A stretch of 64,000 nucleotides of DNA from CAZFVY01 sp964522665 (lineage in GTDB: Bacteria; Verrucomicrobiota; Verrucomicrobiia; Limisphaerales; CAZFVY01), in contig CAZFVY010000018.1 in NCBI GenBank assembly GCA_964522665.1, positions 16,790 to 80,789 of the forward strand, in the 5' to 3' direction. The notes beneath the pieces are model-generated. The model saw only the letters and a list, made by a program, of their open reading frames with translations, was not told where the DNA came from and ran no database searches. Below are positions 52,554-62,417 of this stretch, in pieces. Position numbers and translations under genes: made by a program. Within the stretch, counting starts at the first letter, position 1. Each line of letters starts with the position of its first letter.

Positions 52554-55205
52554 ATGGCCTCCGCGCCCCCAAAGAATCCGATCCAGTCCTCGCCGCTGCT
52601 GGCGCAGGCCGCCGCCTTGCCGAACGATGAGGTCTGCCAATTACTCGGCGTCACGCCGAACGGCTTGACCCAGGCGGAGGCGGAAGAGCGCCTCGCCAAG
52701 CACGGCCCCAACGAGGTCGCCTACGAGAAGCAGCAGAGCTGGCTCCGGCGCCTCTACACAGCCGCGCGCAACCCATTGGTGATCCTCCTCGTCGTGCTGG
52801 CGGTCTTGTCTTTCGCGACCAACGATTTTCGCGCGGGCAGCGTCATGCTGCTCATGGTCGTCCTGGGCCTTTCGCTGCGCTTCGTGCAGGAGACCCGCGC
52901 CGACACCGCGGCCGCCAAGCTTAAGGCCATGATCAGCGTCACGGCGACCGTGCTGCGGGATGGCCAACCAAAGGAAATTCCCCTCAAGGACCTCGTGCCC
53001 GGCGACGTCGTGAAGCTTTCGGCGGGTGATATGATTCCGGGCGACCTGCGCCTGCTCTCCGCCAAAGACCTGTTCGTCATTCAAGCCACGCTCACGGGTG
53101 AATCGCTGCCGGTGGAGAAGCTCGACGCCCGTGACTCGCGGGAGAACGTCTCCCCGATCGAACGCTCGAACCTCTGCTTTCTCGGCACCAGCGTCGAGAG
53201 CGGCACGGCCATCGGCGTCATCGCCGCCACCGGGCCACAGACCTATTTCGGCAACGTGGCCAGCAGCCTGGCGGGACAGCAATCCGAGACCGCCTTCGAG
53301 AAAGGGGTGAAAAAGTTCACCTGGCTGATGATTCGTTTCATGATGGTGATGGTCCCCTTGGTCTTCGTGATAAATGGCATCACCAAGCACGATTGGCACG
53401 AGTCCTTCTTTTTCTCCCTCGCCGTCGCGGTCGGCCTCACGCCGGAAATGTTGCCGATGATCGTCTCGGTCTGCCTCTCGAAGGGCGCGCTGGCAATGTC
53501 CAAGAAAAAGGTCATCGTCAAACGGCTCAACTCAATCCAGAACTTCGGCGCGATGGACGTCCTGTGTACGGACAAAACCGGAACCCTGACGATCGATCGC
53601 GTCATCCTTGAGCTGCATTGCGACGTTTTCAAAAACGCGAGCCAGGAGGTGCTCCGCGACGCCTACTTGATCAGCCACTTTCAAACCGGCCTGAAAAACG
53701 TCCTGGACCGCGCCGTCCTGCGCCACCAGGAACTGCACACCGAGCTTTCACTCGCCCAGTTCACCAAGATCGATGAAATCCCGTTCGATTTCTCCCGCCG
53801 CATGATGTCGGTCGCGGTGGAAGGTCCCGATGGCGAGCGTCAACTGCTGACTAAAGGCGCGCCGGAGGCGGTATTCACCCGCTGCACCCACTTCGAAAGT
53901 GAAGGCGAAATCTTCCCGATGGAGCCGATTCTCGTCGGCAATCTGATCGAGCAGGTTAACGATTTGAGTGAAGACGGTTTCCGCGTGTTGGCGGTCGCGA
54001 CCAAGAGGCTCGATAAGCGAAACGCCTACTCGAAGGCCGACGAATGCAACCTGGTCCTGACCGGCTATCTGGCCTTCCTGGACCCGCCCAAAGACACCGC
54101 CGCCAAGGCGATCACCGCGTTGCGGCAACATGGCGTCACGGTCAAAGTGCTCACCGGCGACAATGACCTCGTGACCCGCAAAGTGTGCAGTGAAGTCGGC
54201 ATTCACGCCGAACGGGTCATCCTCGGCAGCCACGTCGAAACGATGTCGGAAGCGCAACTGGCCGAGGCCGTGGAAACCACGGATGTGTTCGCGCGCCTTT
54301 CGCCGGCGCACAAGCAACGCATCGTGCGCGCCTTGCAACTGAAGGGGCACGTCGTCGGGTTCATGGGCGATGGCATCAACGACGCGCCGGCCCTGCGCGC
54401 GGCCGACGTTGGCATCTCCGTCGATAACGCGGTCGATATCGCCAAGGAATCGGCCGACGTCATCCTTTTGGAGAAGAATTTGATGGTGCTCGAGGAAGGG
54501 GTCCTGGAGGGCCGCAAGGTGTTCGTCAACATCCTCAAGTACATTCGCATGGGGGCCAGCTCCAATTTCGGCAACATGTTCAGCGTGATCGGCGCCAGCG
54601 CGTGGCTGCCGTACGTGCCGATGGCCCCGATCCAGGTGCTGTCGAACAACCTGCTCTATGATTTCTCGCAGGTCCCGATCCCCACGGACAACGTTGGCGC
54701 CCAGCAGACGGCTAAACCGCGGCCGTGGCACATCGGCGAAATCGCCCGCTTCATCGTATTTATCGGCCCCATCAGTTCCATCTTTGATTACACCACCTAC
54801 GCGATCATGTGGTTTGTCTTCAAGTGCAGCCAGATCGGCCTGGCGCCCCCGCCGGAACTGGCCGCGCGCTTCGCGCACGCCACGTCGGCCGACGACACGT
54901 ACGCCGCCGCGCTGTTTCATACCGGCTGGTTTGTGGAATCGTTGATGACTCAGACGCTCATCATCCATGTCATCCGCACGAACCTGATTCCCTTTATCCA
55001 ATCGCGCGCGAGTTGGCAGCTCACCTTGACCACCCTGCTGATCATGGCCTTTGGCGCCTACCTGCCCTATTCACCGCTCGCGACCGCCCTGGGCTTCGTC
55101 CCGCTGCCGGCGCTGTACTGGCCGCTCCTGCTCCTCACTTTGGGCTGCTACGTCGCGCTCACCCAATTGGTCAAAGCGTGGCTGTTAAAGAAGCTCTGGA
55201 TTTAA
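52554..55205 (+). CDS. P-type ATPase, MgtA/MgtB (P3B) type
   Basis: The protein has 883 residues from ATG 52554; TTG 52542 is also possible. It has the cation ATPase N-terminal domain, the actuator TLTGES, the MgtA-type helix 4 and loop GLTPEMLPMIVSVCLSKGA, then VKRLNSIQNFGAMDVLCTDKTGTLT with the phosphorylated Asp, KGAPEAV, and GDGINDAPALRAADVGIS. QVLSNNLLYDFSQVPIPTDNV near helix 6 is typical of Mg2+ importers. Ten membrane helices are expected. The divergent CsoR-type repressor gene is an unusual neighbour for an Mg2+ system, so the transported metal may differ. Confidence 0.9.
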   Translation: MASAPPKNPIQSSPLLAQAAALPNDEVCQLLGVTPNGLTQAEAEERLAKHGPNEVAYEKQQSWLRRLYTAARNPLVILLVVLAVLSFATNDFRAGSVMLLMVVLGLSLRFVQETRADTAAAKLKAMISVTATVLRDGQPKEIPLKDLVPGDVVKLSAGDMIPGDLRLLSAKDLFVIQATLTGESLPVEKLDARDSRENVSPIERSNLCFLGTSVESGTAIGVIAATGPQTYFGNVASSLAGQQSETAFEKGVKKFTWLMIRFMMVMVPLVFVINGITKHDWHESFFFSLAVAVGLTPEMLPMIVSVCLSKGALAMSKKKVIVKRLNSIQNFGAMDVLCTDKTGTLTIDRVILELHCDVFKNASQEVLRDAYLISHFQTGLKNVLDRAVLRHQELHTELSLAQFTKIDEIPFDFSRRMMSVAVEGPDGERQLLTKGAPEAVFTRCTHFESEGEIFPMEPILVGNLIEQVNDLSEDGFRVLAVATKRLDKRNAYSKADECNLVLTGYLAFLDPPKDTAAKAITALRQHGVTVKVLTGDNDLVTRKVCSEVGIHAERVILGSHVETMSEAQLAEAVETTDVFARLSPAHKQRIVRALQLKGHVVGFMGDGINDAPALRAADVGISVDNAVDIAKESADVILLEKNLMVLEEGVLEGRKVFVNILKYIRMGASSNFGNMFSVIGASAWLPYVPMAPIQVLSNNLLYDFSQVPIPTDNVGAQQTAKPRPWHIGEIARFIVFIGPISSIFDYTTYAIMWFVFKCSQIGLAPPPELAARFAHATSADDTYAAALFHTGWFVESLMTQTLIIHVIRTNLIPFIQSRASWQLTLTTLLIMAFGAYLPYSPLATALGFVPLPALYWPLLLLTLGCYVALTQLVKAWLLKKLWI

Positions 55206-55416
55206 GCTTTGGTGTCCGCCAATCAGATCGGCAACCCTTGGACTCGCGCTCCAGCCGCGCGGCGGGACGCGGAGGCGTCGGTCGGGATATTCGCGTCCGA
55301 CGACCAACAATCGCGTTGCAAATTCTCGGGTAAACGACAATGGTAGGGAAGTTGGCTGACGGATGTTTGCAGGCCGGTCGAATGGCCCCTGGGACCCTTC
55401 CGCCAACATTTTTTTT

Positions 55417-56706
55417 ATGGACGTAAAGTTACCGCGCCTCGGTGAAGGCGCAGATTCCGGCGCCGTCGTCAGCCTTCTCGTAAAAGAGGGCGACGCGATC
55501 ACACTCGACCAGCCAATCCTGGAATTGGAGAGCGAAAAAGCCGTGGCCACGATTCCCTCCACCGCGGCGGGCGTCGTTAGCTCGATTCGCGTGCGGCCCG
55601 GAGACCGGTTGTCCGTCGGTCAAGTAATCTTGACGGTATCGCCGGCCGGTTCCAACGCTCCGGCGGCTCGTCCCGCGGCAGCCTCGGCCCCCGCCCCGCG
55701 ACCTGCGGCCGCGAGCGCGGCGCCCGAGCCAAGGCAAGCGACCGCTCCCGTGCTCGCCGAGCTTTCGGCCGAGTTGCCCCCGGGCGCGAACGCCAACCCC
55801 ACCGCGGCGCCGTCGCTCCGCAAGCTCGCCCGCGATTTGGGGATCGATTTGACCCGGGTTCCCGGCAGCGAGCGCGGCGGACGAATCGTGCTGGCGGACC
55901 TGCGCGCGTACATCGAGCGGCTTCAGCTTCTCGCCGCGCAGCCGAAATCTCCCCCGGCCAAAGCGCCCGCGCCGGTTTCTGATCCGATTGACTTTTCGCG
56001 GCGCGACAAGGTCACCCGAAAACCAGTCAGCACGCTGCGCAAGGTCATCAGTCGGCGGATGCTCGAGAATTGGAATACCATCCCGCACGTCACGCAATTC
56101 GACGAGGCGGACATCACCGAGCTCAACGCGCTTCGGAAAAAGTTCGCGCCCGAGTACGAGGCAAAAGGCACGCGGCTGACGCTGACGTCGTTCGCGGTCC
56201 GCGCGGTCGTCGAGACGTTGAAGAAGCATCCAATCTTTAACGCGAGCCTCGATGAGGCGGCGGATGAAATCGTCCTGAAACAATATTACCACATTGGGAT
56301 CGCCGTGGACACCGAGGCCGGGTTGATGGTGCCGGTCATTCGCGACGCCGATACCAAGAGCTTGCTCGAAATCTCGGTCGAATTGGAGGAATTGGCCAAG
56401 AAAGCCCGGGAACGAAAGGTGAGCGCCGACGAACTGCGGGGCGGCACCTTTACGATTTCCAATCAGGGTGGCATTGGCGGCGCGCATTTTACGCCGATCA
56501 TCAATAAACCAGAACTCGCGATCCTGGGGCTGGGCCGGGGCGCGATCAAGCCGGTTGTCCGCGAGAATCAGATTGTTCCGCGGTTGCTACTCCCGATCTG
56601 CGTATCGTACGATCATCGACTGATCGATGGCGGAACCGCCGCGCGCTTTACGGTGGATTTGGCGGCGAGCTTCCAAGCTTTCACGGAAGCGACCGTCAAA
56701 CTCTAG
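55417..56706 (+). CDS. Dihydrolipoamide acyltransferase (E2 of a 2-oxoacid dehydrogenase)
   Basis: The 429-residue E2 has one lipoyl domain (1-80) with Lys41 in ELESEKAV, an Ala/Pro linker and an E3/E1-binding domain (about 130-170: PSLRKLARDLGIDLTRV). The catalytic domain follows, with TLRKVISRRMLENWNTIPHVT and the active-site SYDHRLIDGG (His400, Asp404). It moves acyl groups to coenzyme A in the pyruvate, 2-oxoglutarate or branched-chain complex. The single lipoyl domain does not settle which. The E1 gene is not beside it; E3 follows 52 bases later. ATG 55417 follows eight T and no Shine-Dalgarno. Confidence 0.92.
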   Translation: MDVKLPRLGEGADSGAVVSLLVKEGDAITLDQPILELESEKAVATIPSTAAGVVSSIRVRPGDRLSVGQVILTVSPAGSNAPAARPAAASAPAPRPAAASAAPEPRQATAPVLAELSAELPPGANANPTAAPSLRKLARDLGIDLTRVPGSERGGRIVLADLRAYIERLQLLAAQPKSPPAKAPAPVSDPIDFSRRDKVTRKPVSTLRKVISRRMLENWNTIPHVTQFDEADITELNALRKKFAPEYEAKGTRLTLTSFAVRAVVETLKKHPIFNASLDEAADEIVLKQYYHIGIAVDTEAGLMVPVIRDADTKSLLEISVELEELAKKARERKVSADELRGGTFTISNQGGIGGAHFTPIINKPELAILGLGRGAIKPVVRENQIVPRLLLPICVSYDHRLIDGGTAARFTVDLAASFQAFTEATVKL

Positions 56707-56758
56707 CCTCAGGCGTTTCGTCCGCTGGACATTTTTAATTTTGAGAATCAACGAAGTC

Positions 56759-58207
56759 ATGGAACCGATCAAAACTGAAATCGTCGTCGTCGGTGCAGGC
56801 CCCGGCGGCTATGCGGCCGCGTTTTACGCCGCCGACCTGGGCAAAAAAGTCGTGCTCGTCGAGCGGGAAAAACGGCTCGGGGGCGTCTGCCTCAATCGCG
56901 GCTGCATCCCCTCCAAAGCCCTGCTGCACGCCACCCACATGATCGAGGAGGCGCACGCCTCCGCCAATCGGGGAATCGTTTTCGGCGAGCCGCAGATCGA
57001 TCTGGCCAAGCTGCGCGCCTGGAAGGAGTCGGTTCTCCAAAAACTCACGCAAGGGGTGAGCCAGTTGGCGCAGAAGCGCGGCGTCGAGGTGGTCGCCGGA
57101 CGCGGCTACTTCGAGGACTCGAATTCCCTACGGGTGGAAACCGACGAGGGCCAGCGCTTCATTCAGTACGAGCAGGCCATCATCGCGGTCGGTTCGAAAT
57201 CGGCAATGCCCAAGGCGTTTGACCTGGGCAACCCGCGGATCATGACCTCGCGCGAGGCGCTGGAGCTGGACGATGTGCCGGAAAATCTGCTGATCGTCGG
57301 CGGCGGCTACATCGGCATGGAGTTGGGGACCGTCTATGCCGCGCTCGGCAGCCATGTCGTGGTCGTCGAAGCGATGGAAACCGCTCTCATGGGCGCCGAC
57401 GCGGACCTCGTGCGGCCGGTCCTCGCGCGGGCCAAGAAGGCTTTCAAGGAAATCCGGCTCAAGACCAAGGTCCAGAAAATGTCCACGGCCGGCAAACAGA
57501 TCAAGGTCGAGTTGGAGTTCGACGGGCAGAAAAAGGAAGAGTTGTACGATCGCGTCCTGGTCGCCGTCGGCCGCGTACCGAATTGCGACGACCTTGGCTT
57601 GGAAAATACCAAAGTAACGCGGGATGACCGCGGCTTCATCAAGGTCAACGAGAAGCAACAGACCACCGACCCCGCCATTTACGCCGTCGGTGACATCGCC
57701 GGTGGGGTGCTGCTGGCGCACAAGGCGTCGCGCGAAGCCCGCGTCGCGGTTGAGGTCATTACCGGTGAGAACAGTTCTTTCCAAAACGTCATTATCCCCG
57801 CGGTCGTGTTTACCGATCCTGAAGTCGCGTGGTGCGGGTTGACCGAAGCGGAGGCGAAGCAGAAGGGCATCTCCGTGCAAGTCGCGAAATTCCCGTGGGG
57901 CGCGTCGGGCCGCGCGCTGACGTTCGACCGCCCCGACGGTCTGACGAAGCTGATTATCGAGCCTGAAACCGAGCGCGTGCTGGGCGTTGGCATCGTCGGC
58001 CACGGCGCCGGCGAGCTTATCAGTGAAGGCGTTGTCGCGGTCGAGATGGGCGCCACGGCCAAGGATTTGGCCCTCTGCGTTCATCCTCACCCCACGCTCT
58101 CCGAAACGATCATGGAAGCGGCCGAAGCGTTCTACGGCCACGCGACTCACGTCGCCTTTAAGAAACCAACCGCGAGCGCCGCGGGCGCCGCGAACAAAAC
58201 CGAATAA
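56759..58207 (+). CDS. lpdA: Dihydrolipoyl dehydrogenase (E3)
   Basis: The 482-residue flavoprotein reoxidises lipoyl groups with NAD+. It has the FAD site VVVGAGPGGYAAAFYAADLG, the redox disulfide GGVCLNRGCIPSK (Cys44, Cys49), the NAD site LLIVGGGYIGMELG, AVGDIAGGVLLAHKA and the C-terminal catalytic HPHPTLSE. It works with the E2 made from the gene before it. ATG 56759 is the start of the conserved part. The DUF1330 gene follows after two bases. Confidence 0.95.
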   Translation: MEPIKTEIVVVGAGPGGYAAAFYAADLGKKVVLVEREKRLGGVCLNRGCIPSKALLHATHMIEEAHASANRGIVFGEPQIDLAKLRAWKESVLQKLTQGVSQLAQKRGVEVVAGRGYFEDSNSLRVETDEGQRFIQYEQAIIAVGSKSAMPKAFDLGNPRIMTSREALELDDVPENLLIVGGGYIGMELGTVYAALGSHVVVVEAMETALMGADADLVRPVLARAKKAFKEIRLKTKVQKMSTAGKQIKVELEFDGQKKEELYDRVLVAVGRVPNCDDLGLENTKVTRDDRGFIKVNEKQQTTDPAIYAVGDIAGGVLLAHKASREARVAVEVITGENSSFQNVIIPAVVFTDPEVAWCGLTEAEAKQKGISVQVAKFPWGASGRALTFDRPDGLTKLIIEPETERVLGVGIVGHGAGELISEGVVAVEMGATAKDLALCVHPHPTLSETIMEAAEAFYGHATHVAFKKPTASAAGAANKTE

Positions 58208-58209
58208 CC

Positions 58210-58497
58210 ATGCCAGCGTACGTCATTCTTGAGGTCACCGTCACGGACCCAACGGGCTATGCGGAGTACCGGAAATTGAGCGGCTCGTCGCTGGCGGCGT
58301 ACGGCGGCAAGTTCATCGTGCGGGGCGGCGCCTACGAGACGCTCGAGGGCGATTGGAACCCTGGTCGCCTGGTCATCGCGGAGTTCGAAAGCGTGGCGCA
58401 GGCGAAGCGCTGGTATGATTCGCCGGAATACGCCACCGCCCGGAAAATCCGCGAACGAACGGCTAACACCAAACTGCTGATCGTCGAAGGGGTTTGA
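58210..58497 (+). CDS. DUF1330 family protein
   Basis: The 95-residue protein has the dimeric alpha/beta barrel pattern of DUF1330: AYVILEVTVTDPTGYAEYRKL, GGKFIVRGGAYETLEGDW and RLVIAEFESVAQAKRWYDSPEYATARKIR. No reaction is known for the family. It follows lpdA with a two-base gap and is probably co-transcribed. Confidence 0.92.
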   Translation: MPAYVILEVTVTDPTGYAEYRKLSGSSLAAYGGKFIVRGGAYETLEGDWNPGRLVIAEFESVAQAKRWYDSPEYATARKIRERTANTKLLIVEGV

Positions 58498-58629
58498 AGT
58501 TTCGACCGTTGGTCTTTGGTTTCAGGCGGTCCCCTTGCCAGCCGCAAACGAATTCGCTAGCTTCTTGCCCGACGTGAGACCGAAGAACCGCGCCGAAACC
58601 GTCGGCGATCCGTCCCGTTGAATTCATTT

Positions 58630-59877
58630 ATGTCCGATACTTATTTGCAGAATCTGTTCGCCGAACGCATCGGCGGCCGTCGATACGGCAAGTCGACCGC
58701 CATCTATAAATTCGAGAAGATCAAGCGCGCCAAGCGCGCGGCGCTGGCGGCGAACCCCGGCGCCGAGATCATCGACTTGGGCGTCGGCGAACCGGACGAA
58801 ATGGCGTTTCCGGAAGTGGTCGAAGAGTTGGCGAAGGAAGCGCGCAAACCGGACAACCGCGGCTACTCGGACAACGGCGATTCAGTTCTGAAGCAGGCGG
58901 CGGCGCGTTACCTTGACCGTGTCTGCGGGGTCTCCGGCATCGATCCCGAGACCGAAGTGGTCCACTCGATCGGCAGCAAGGCCGCCCTCTCCATCCTCCC
59001 GGGAGCGTTCATCAATCCGGGTGATTATGTCTTGATGACGACACCCGGCTATCCCGTCTTCGGCACCCACTCGAAATACTACGGCGGTCTGGTGCATAAC
59101 ATGCCGTTGACCGAGGCGAACCGCTACCTGCCCGCGCTCGACGAAATTCCCACGGAGGTTCTGGCCAAGGCAAAGGTGGTCGTGCTGAATTATCCGAATA
59201 ATCCGACCGGGGGCAGTGCGACGCCGGAGTTTTTTGCGAAGGTGGTCGAATTCGCGACGCGCCACCGGCTGGTCGTGATTCACGACGCGGCGTATGCGGC
59301 GCTGGTTTTTGAAGGCAAGCCGCTCAGCTTTCTGGCGACGCCGGGCGCCAAGGAAGTCGGGATCGAACTGCACTCGACGAGCAAGAGCTTCAATATGACT
59401 GGCTGGCGCTGCGGTTTCGTGGCCGGCAACCCGCTGCTCGTCAAAGCCTACGCCGACGTGAAGGACAATACCGATTCCGGGCAATTCCTGGCGATCCAAC
59501 ACGCGGCGGCCTACTGCTTCGATCACCCCGAAATCACCGAAAAAATCGCGGCGAAATACTCGCGCCGAATGGATGCGCTGGTAGGCGTGCTGCGTCAGGC
59601 CGGGTTCAACGCGGCCAAGCCGAAAGGCTCGTTCTTTCTCTATGTCCCGGCCCCGAAAGCCGCGCTCAAGCCCAATGGCGAGCGCATCCCATTCAAGAGC
59701 GGCGAAGAAGTCAGCCAATGGCTGATCACCGAGCAATTGATCTCGACGGTTCCGTGGGATGACGTCAATCCCTCGCTGCGATTCAGCGTGACGTTCATCG
59801 CCAAAGATCAGGCGGACGAACAGCGAGTCCTCGGCGAAATCGGCCGCCGCTTGAGCGGGGTTAAGTTCGAGTTCTGA
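58630..59877 (+). CDS. dapL: LL-diaminopimelate aminotransferase
   Basis: DapL makes LL-diaminopimelate from tetrahydrodipicolinate in one step, for lysine and peptidoglycan. The 415-residue class-I aminotransferase has LFAERIGGRRYGKSTAIYKFEK at the start, IDLGVGEPDEMAFP, GSKAALSILP, LNYPNNPTGG, HDAAYAAL and the PLP Lys in STSKSFNMTGWRCGF. ATG 58630 is preferred to TTG 58618. The 3' end overlaps the convergent der gene by 17 bases. DapL is common in Verrucomicrobiota, which supports the assignment of the window. Confidence 0.92.
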   Translation: MSDTYLQNLFAERIGGRRYGKSTAIYKFEKIKRAKRAALAANPGAEIIDLGVGEPDEMAFPEVVEELAKEARKPDNRGYSDNGDSVLKQAAARYLDRVCGVSGIDPETEVVHSIGSKAALSILPGAFINPGDYVLMTTPGYPVFGTHSKYYGGLVHNMPLTEANRYLPALDEIPTEVLAKAKVVVLNYPNNPTGGSATPEFFAKVVEFATRHRLVVIHDAAYAALVFEGKPLSFLATPGAKEVGIELHSTSKSFNMTGWRCGFVAGNPLLVKAYADVKDNTDSGQFLAIQHAAAYCFDHPEITEKIAAKYSRRMDALVGVLRQAGFNAAKPKGSFFLYVPAPKAALKPNGERIPFKSGEEVSQWLITEQLISTVPWDDVNPSLRFSVTFIAKDQADEQRVLGEIGRRLSGVKFEF

Positions 59878-61402
59878 CCCGTTTGACCGGCGAGCGGCTT
59901 TTCGCGTCTCGACGGGCGGTAATCTTTTCGATGGTCTTGGGCCGTGCCTTGCCGGCCAGGACGATCGGGCAGCCTTCGTAACCGAACGCCACGCGAAGTT
60001 GGTCGCCGAGGTATTTGTGATATTGATCGGAGAAAAGGTCCGTTCGATTCACAAAGAGCAGAAAAGTCGGTGGCGCCCGCCGCACCTGGGTCGCATAGAA
60101 GAATTTGAGCCGGTGCCCCGCGACGCTGACCGGTTGACGGCGCTCGACGGCGTCGTGGAGCGCGCGGTTCAAAATCGCGGTCGGGACTCGTTGTTGCAAT
60201 TGGGCGGCGACATAGCGGATCGCCTCCAAAAGGCGGTCGAGGTGAAAACCCGACTTGGCGGAGGTGAAAATCACCGGCGCATAATCCAGAAAAAAGAGCC
60301 GCTCCTGGACCCATTGGCCGAACTCCCCGAGCGTGGTCAGCCGCTTCTCCCGGTCGCCGCGATGCCGAGCCTTCGCGCGGCGGCGTTCCACTTCGTCGAT
60401 CCGCTCCTTGGCGACCGCTTCCGCTACTAAGTCCCACTTATTTACCACCACGATGCAGGCCCGGCGGTGCTGCACGATCAGGTCGGCCACCTTCTTGTCC
60501 TGTTCGAGAATGCCCGCCTCTGCGTCCAGCATCAGAATTGCGATGTTGCAACGCTGGATTGATTCCTCCGCGCGCGTGACGCTGAAGAACTCGACGGAAT
60601 TATCGACGCGCACCCGCTTTCTCAATCCCGCGGTATCGATGAGCACGTAACGCTGGCGCACCCCGTCGGTCTCGACTTCGAACGGAACATCGACCGAGTC
60701 ACGAGTCGTCCCCGGGATCGGACTGACGATCACCCGATCGGATTGGGTCAGCGCGTTGATGATGGAAGACTTCCCGACGTTCGGCCGCCCGACGATCGCG
60801 ATACGGAACGGTCCCGCCAGTTCCGGCTCCGCCTCAACCGCGGGTGAGTCCGCATCAACCTGCTCGGCCGCAAGCTCGACCGGCGGCGCGCTCAGTTTCG
60901 GCAGCCAGCCGACCGCGGCGTCCATCATATCATCAATCCCCCGGCCATGAATGGCAGTCACCGGGAAAATCTTTTCGAAACCAAGTTCCGCGAATTCCGG
61001 CGCGCCCGAATCAGCCCGCCCGGTATCCACTTTATTGACCGCGACGAGCACTGGTTTGCCGGAGCGGCGGAGTCGGTCCGCCACCTCGCGATCCAGCGGC
61101 ACGACGCCTTCCTGCACATTGACCACGAGGATGATCGCGTCCGCCGAGTCGATGGCGATTTGCACCTGCTCGAACGCGGCGCGGATGATGACGTCGGCGG
61201 ATTTCTCGCGCTGCAGAAGGCCGATGCCGCCGGTGTCCACGAGCGTGAACTGACGGCCGCGCCACTCCACCTCGGCGGTAATGCGGTCGCGCGTCACCCC
61301 AGGCTCGTCATGCACGATGGCGATTCGACGACCGGCGATGCGGTTGAATAACGCGGATTTGCCGACATTAGGGCGGCCGACGATGGCGATAAGTCCTGAC
61401 AT
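59861..61402 (-). CDS. der: Ribosome assembly GTPase Der
   Basis: Der (EngA) has two GTPase domains in tandem and matures the 50S subunit. The 513-residue protein shows GRPNVGKSALFNRI, DTGGIG and NKVD in domain 1 (1-165), then GRPNVGKSSIINAL, DTAGLRKR and NKWDL in domain 2 (about 210-400), and a KH-like C-terminal domain. A spacer between the G domains and another charged insert (ERRRAKARHRGDREKR, about residue 355) make it longer than the usual 440-490. ATG 61402 lies two bases after the rmlB stop, so it is co-transcribed with rmlB. Confidence 0.95.
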   Translation of the reverse strand: MSGLIAIVGRPNVGKSALFNRIAGRRIAIVHDEPGVTRDRITAEVEWRGRQFTLVDTGGIGLLQREKSADVIIRAAFEQVQIAIDSADAIILVVNVQEGVVPLDREVADRLRRSGKPVLVAVNKVDTGRADSGAPEFAELGFEKIFPVTAIHGRGIDDMMDAAVGWLPKLSAPPVELAAEQVDADSPAVEAEPELAGPFRIAIVGRPNVGKSSIINALTQSDRVIVSPIPGTTRDSVDVPFEVETDGVRQRYVLIDTAGLRKRVRVDNSVEFFSVTRAEESIQRCNIAILMLDAEAGILEQDKKVADLIVQHRRACIVVVNKWDLVAEAVAKERIDEVERRRAKARHRGDREKRLTTLGEFGQWVQERLFFLDYAPVIFTSAKSGFHLDRLLEAIRYVAAQLQQRVPTAILNRALHDAVERRQPVSVAGHRLKFFYATQVRRAPPTFLLFVNRTDLFSDQYHKYLGDQLRVAFGYEGCPIVLAGKARPKTIEKITARRDAKSRSPVKRVRTRT

Positions 61403-61404
61403 TT

Positions 61405-62415
61405 TTAATTTCCTTTGACCTGGCGCACCCACTCCTGGTGGTCCAGATACCAACGGACGGTTTCCCGAATTCCGCTCTCGAACGTGTAGGCCGGAGTCCA
61501 GCCCAGTTCCGCTTGAATCTTGCCGGCATCGATGGCGTAACGACGATCATGCCCCGGACGATCCTTGACGAAGGTGATCAGTTGGCGCGAATTCCCGCCC
61601 AATTGTGGCGCGAATTCATCGATTAGATCACACATCAATTCCACGATGCGCAAATTGGCCCACTCGTTGTGCCCGCCGATATTGTACGTCTCGCCCAGTC
61701 TCCCGCGGCCAAGAACCTGCCAGAGCGCCTCGGCGTGATCGCGCACGTAAAGCCAATCACGCACATTCATCCCGTCACCGTAAACCGGAATCGGCCGGCG
61801 CGCGATCAAGCTTTGGATTACCACGGGAATCAGTTTCTCGGGAAATTGGTACGGCCCGTAATTATTCGAGCAATTCGTCACCACGGTCGGCAGCCCGTAG
61901 GTGTGATGGTACGCGCGCACCAGCAAATCGCTGCCCGCCTTGCTCGCGGAATAAGGCGAATTAGGGGCGTACGGCGTCGTCTCGGTGAAATGGCCCACCG
62001 GTCCAAGGCTGCCGTACACCTCGTCCGTCGAGACATGGTGAAAGCGTTTGCCTTCCAAATGCGAGCCCCACGCGACACGACAGGCCTCCAACAAATGGAA
62101 CGTCCCGACGAGGTTGGTGTGGATGAACGCGTCCGGTCCCGTGATGGATCGGTCCACGTGCGACTCCGCCGCCAAATGCAACACATGCGTCACTTCATAC
62201 TTGCGCACGACTTCATGGACGGTGGTCTTGTCCCGCAGGTCGCATTTTTCGAACACGTACTTGGGGTTGCTCGATACGCCGTCGAGATTGATCAGATGCC
62301 CGGCATAAGTCAGGCAGTCGAGATTCACTACCCGCTCGACCTCCGGCCGATCGATGACATGATGGATGACGTTCGACCCAATAAATCCGGCGCCGCCGGT
62401 GACCAATAAATTCAT
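61405..62415 (-). CDS. rmlB: dTDP-glucose 4,6-dehydratase
   Basis: The enzyme makes dTDP-4-keto-6-deoxyglucose, a precursor of rhamnose and other deoxy sugars of the envelope. The 336-residue protein has the NAD site VTGGAGFIGSNVI, LDCLTYAGHLINL, HLAAESHVDRSI, STDEVYGSLG, the YSASK catalytic pair, NCSNNYGPYQFPEKLIP and RDWLYVRDHAEAL. It lies two bases from genes on both sides. No other rml gene is near. Confidence 0.95.
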   Translation of the reverse strand: MNLLVTGGAGFIGSNVIHHVIDRPEVERVVNLDCLTYAGHLINLDGVSSNPKYVFEKCDLRDKTTVHEVVRKYEVTHVLHLAAESHVDRSITGPDAFIHTNLVGTFHLLEACRVAWGSHLEGKRFHHVSTDEVYGSLGPVGHFTETTPYAPNSPYSASKAGSDLLVRAYHHTYGLPTVVTNCSNNYGPYQFPEKLIPVVIQSLIARRPIPVYGDGMNVRDWLYVRDHAEALWQVLGRGRLGETYNIGGHNEWANLRIVELMCDLIDEFAPQLGGNSRQLITFVKDRPGHDRRYAIDAGKIQAELGWTPAYTFESGIRETVRWYLDHQEWVRQVKGN

Positions 62416-62417
62416 GC

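Noticed and set aside
53748..55001. 417-codon minus-strand frame inside the P-type ATPase
   Set aside because: Shadow of the ATPase gene; rich in Asp, His and Arg with no family pattern.
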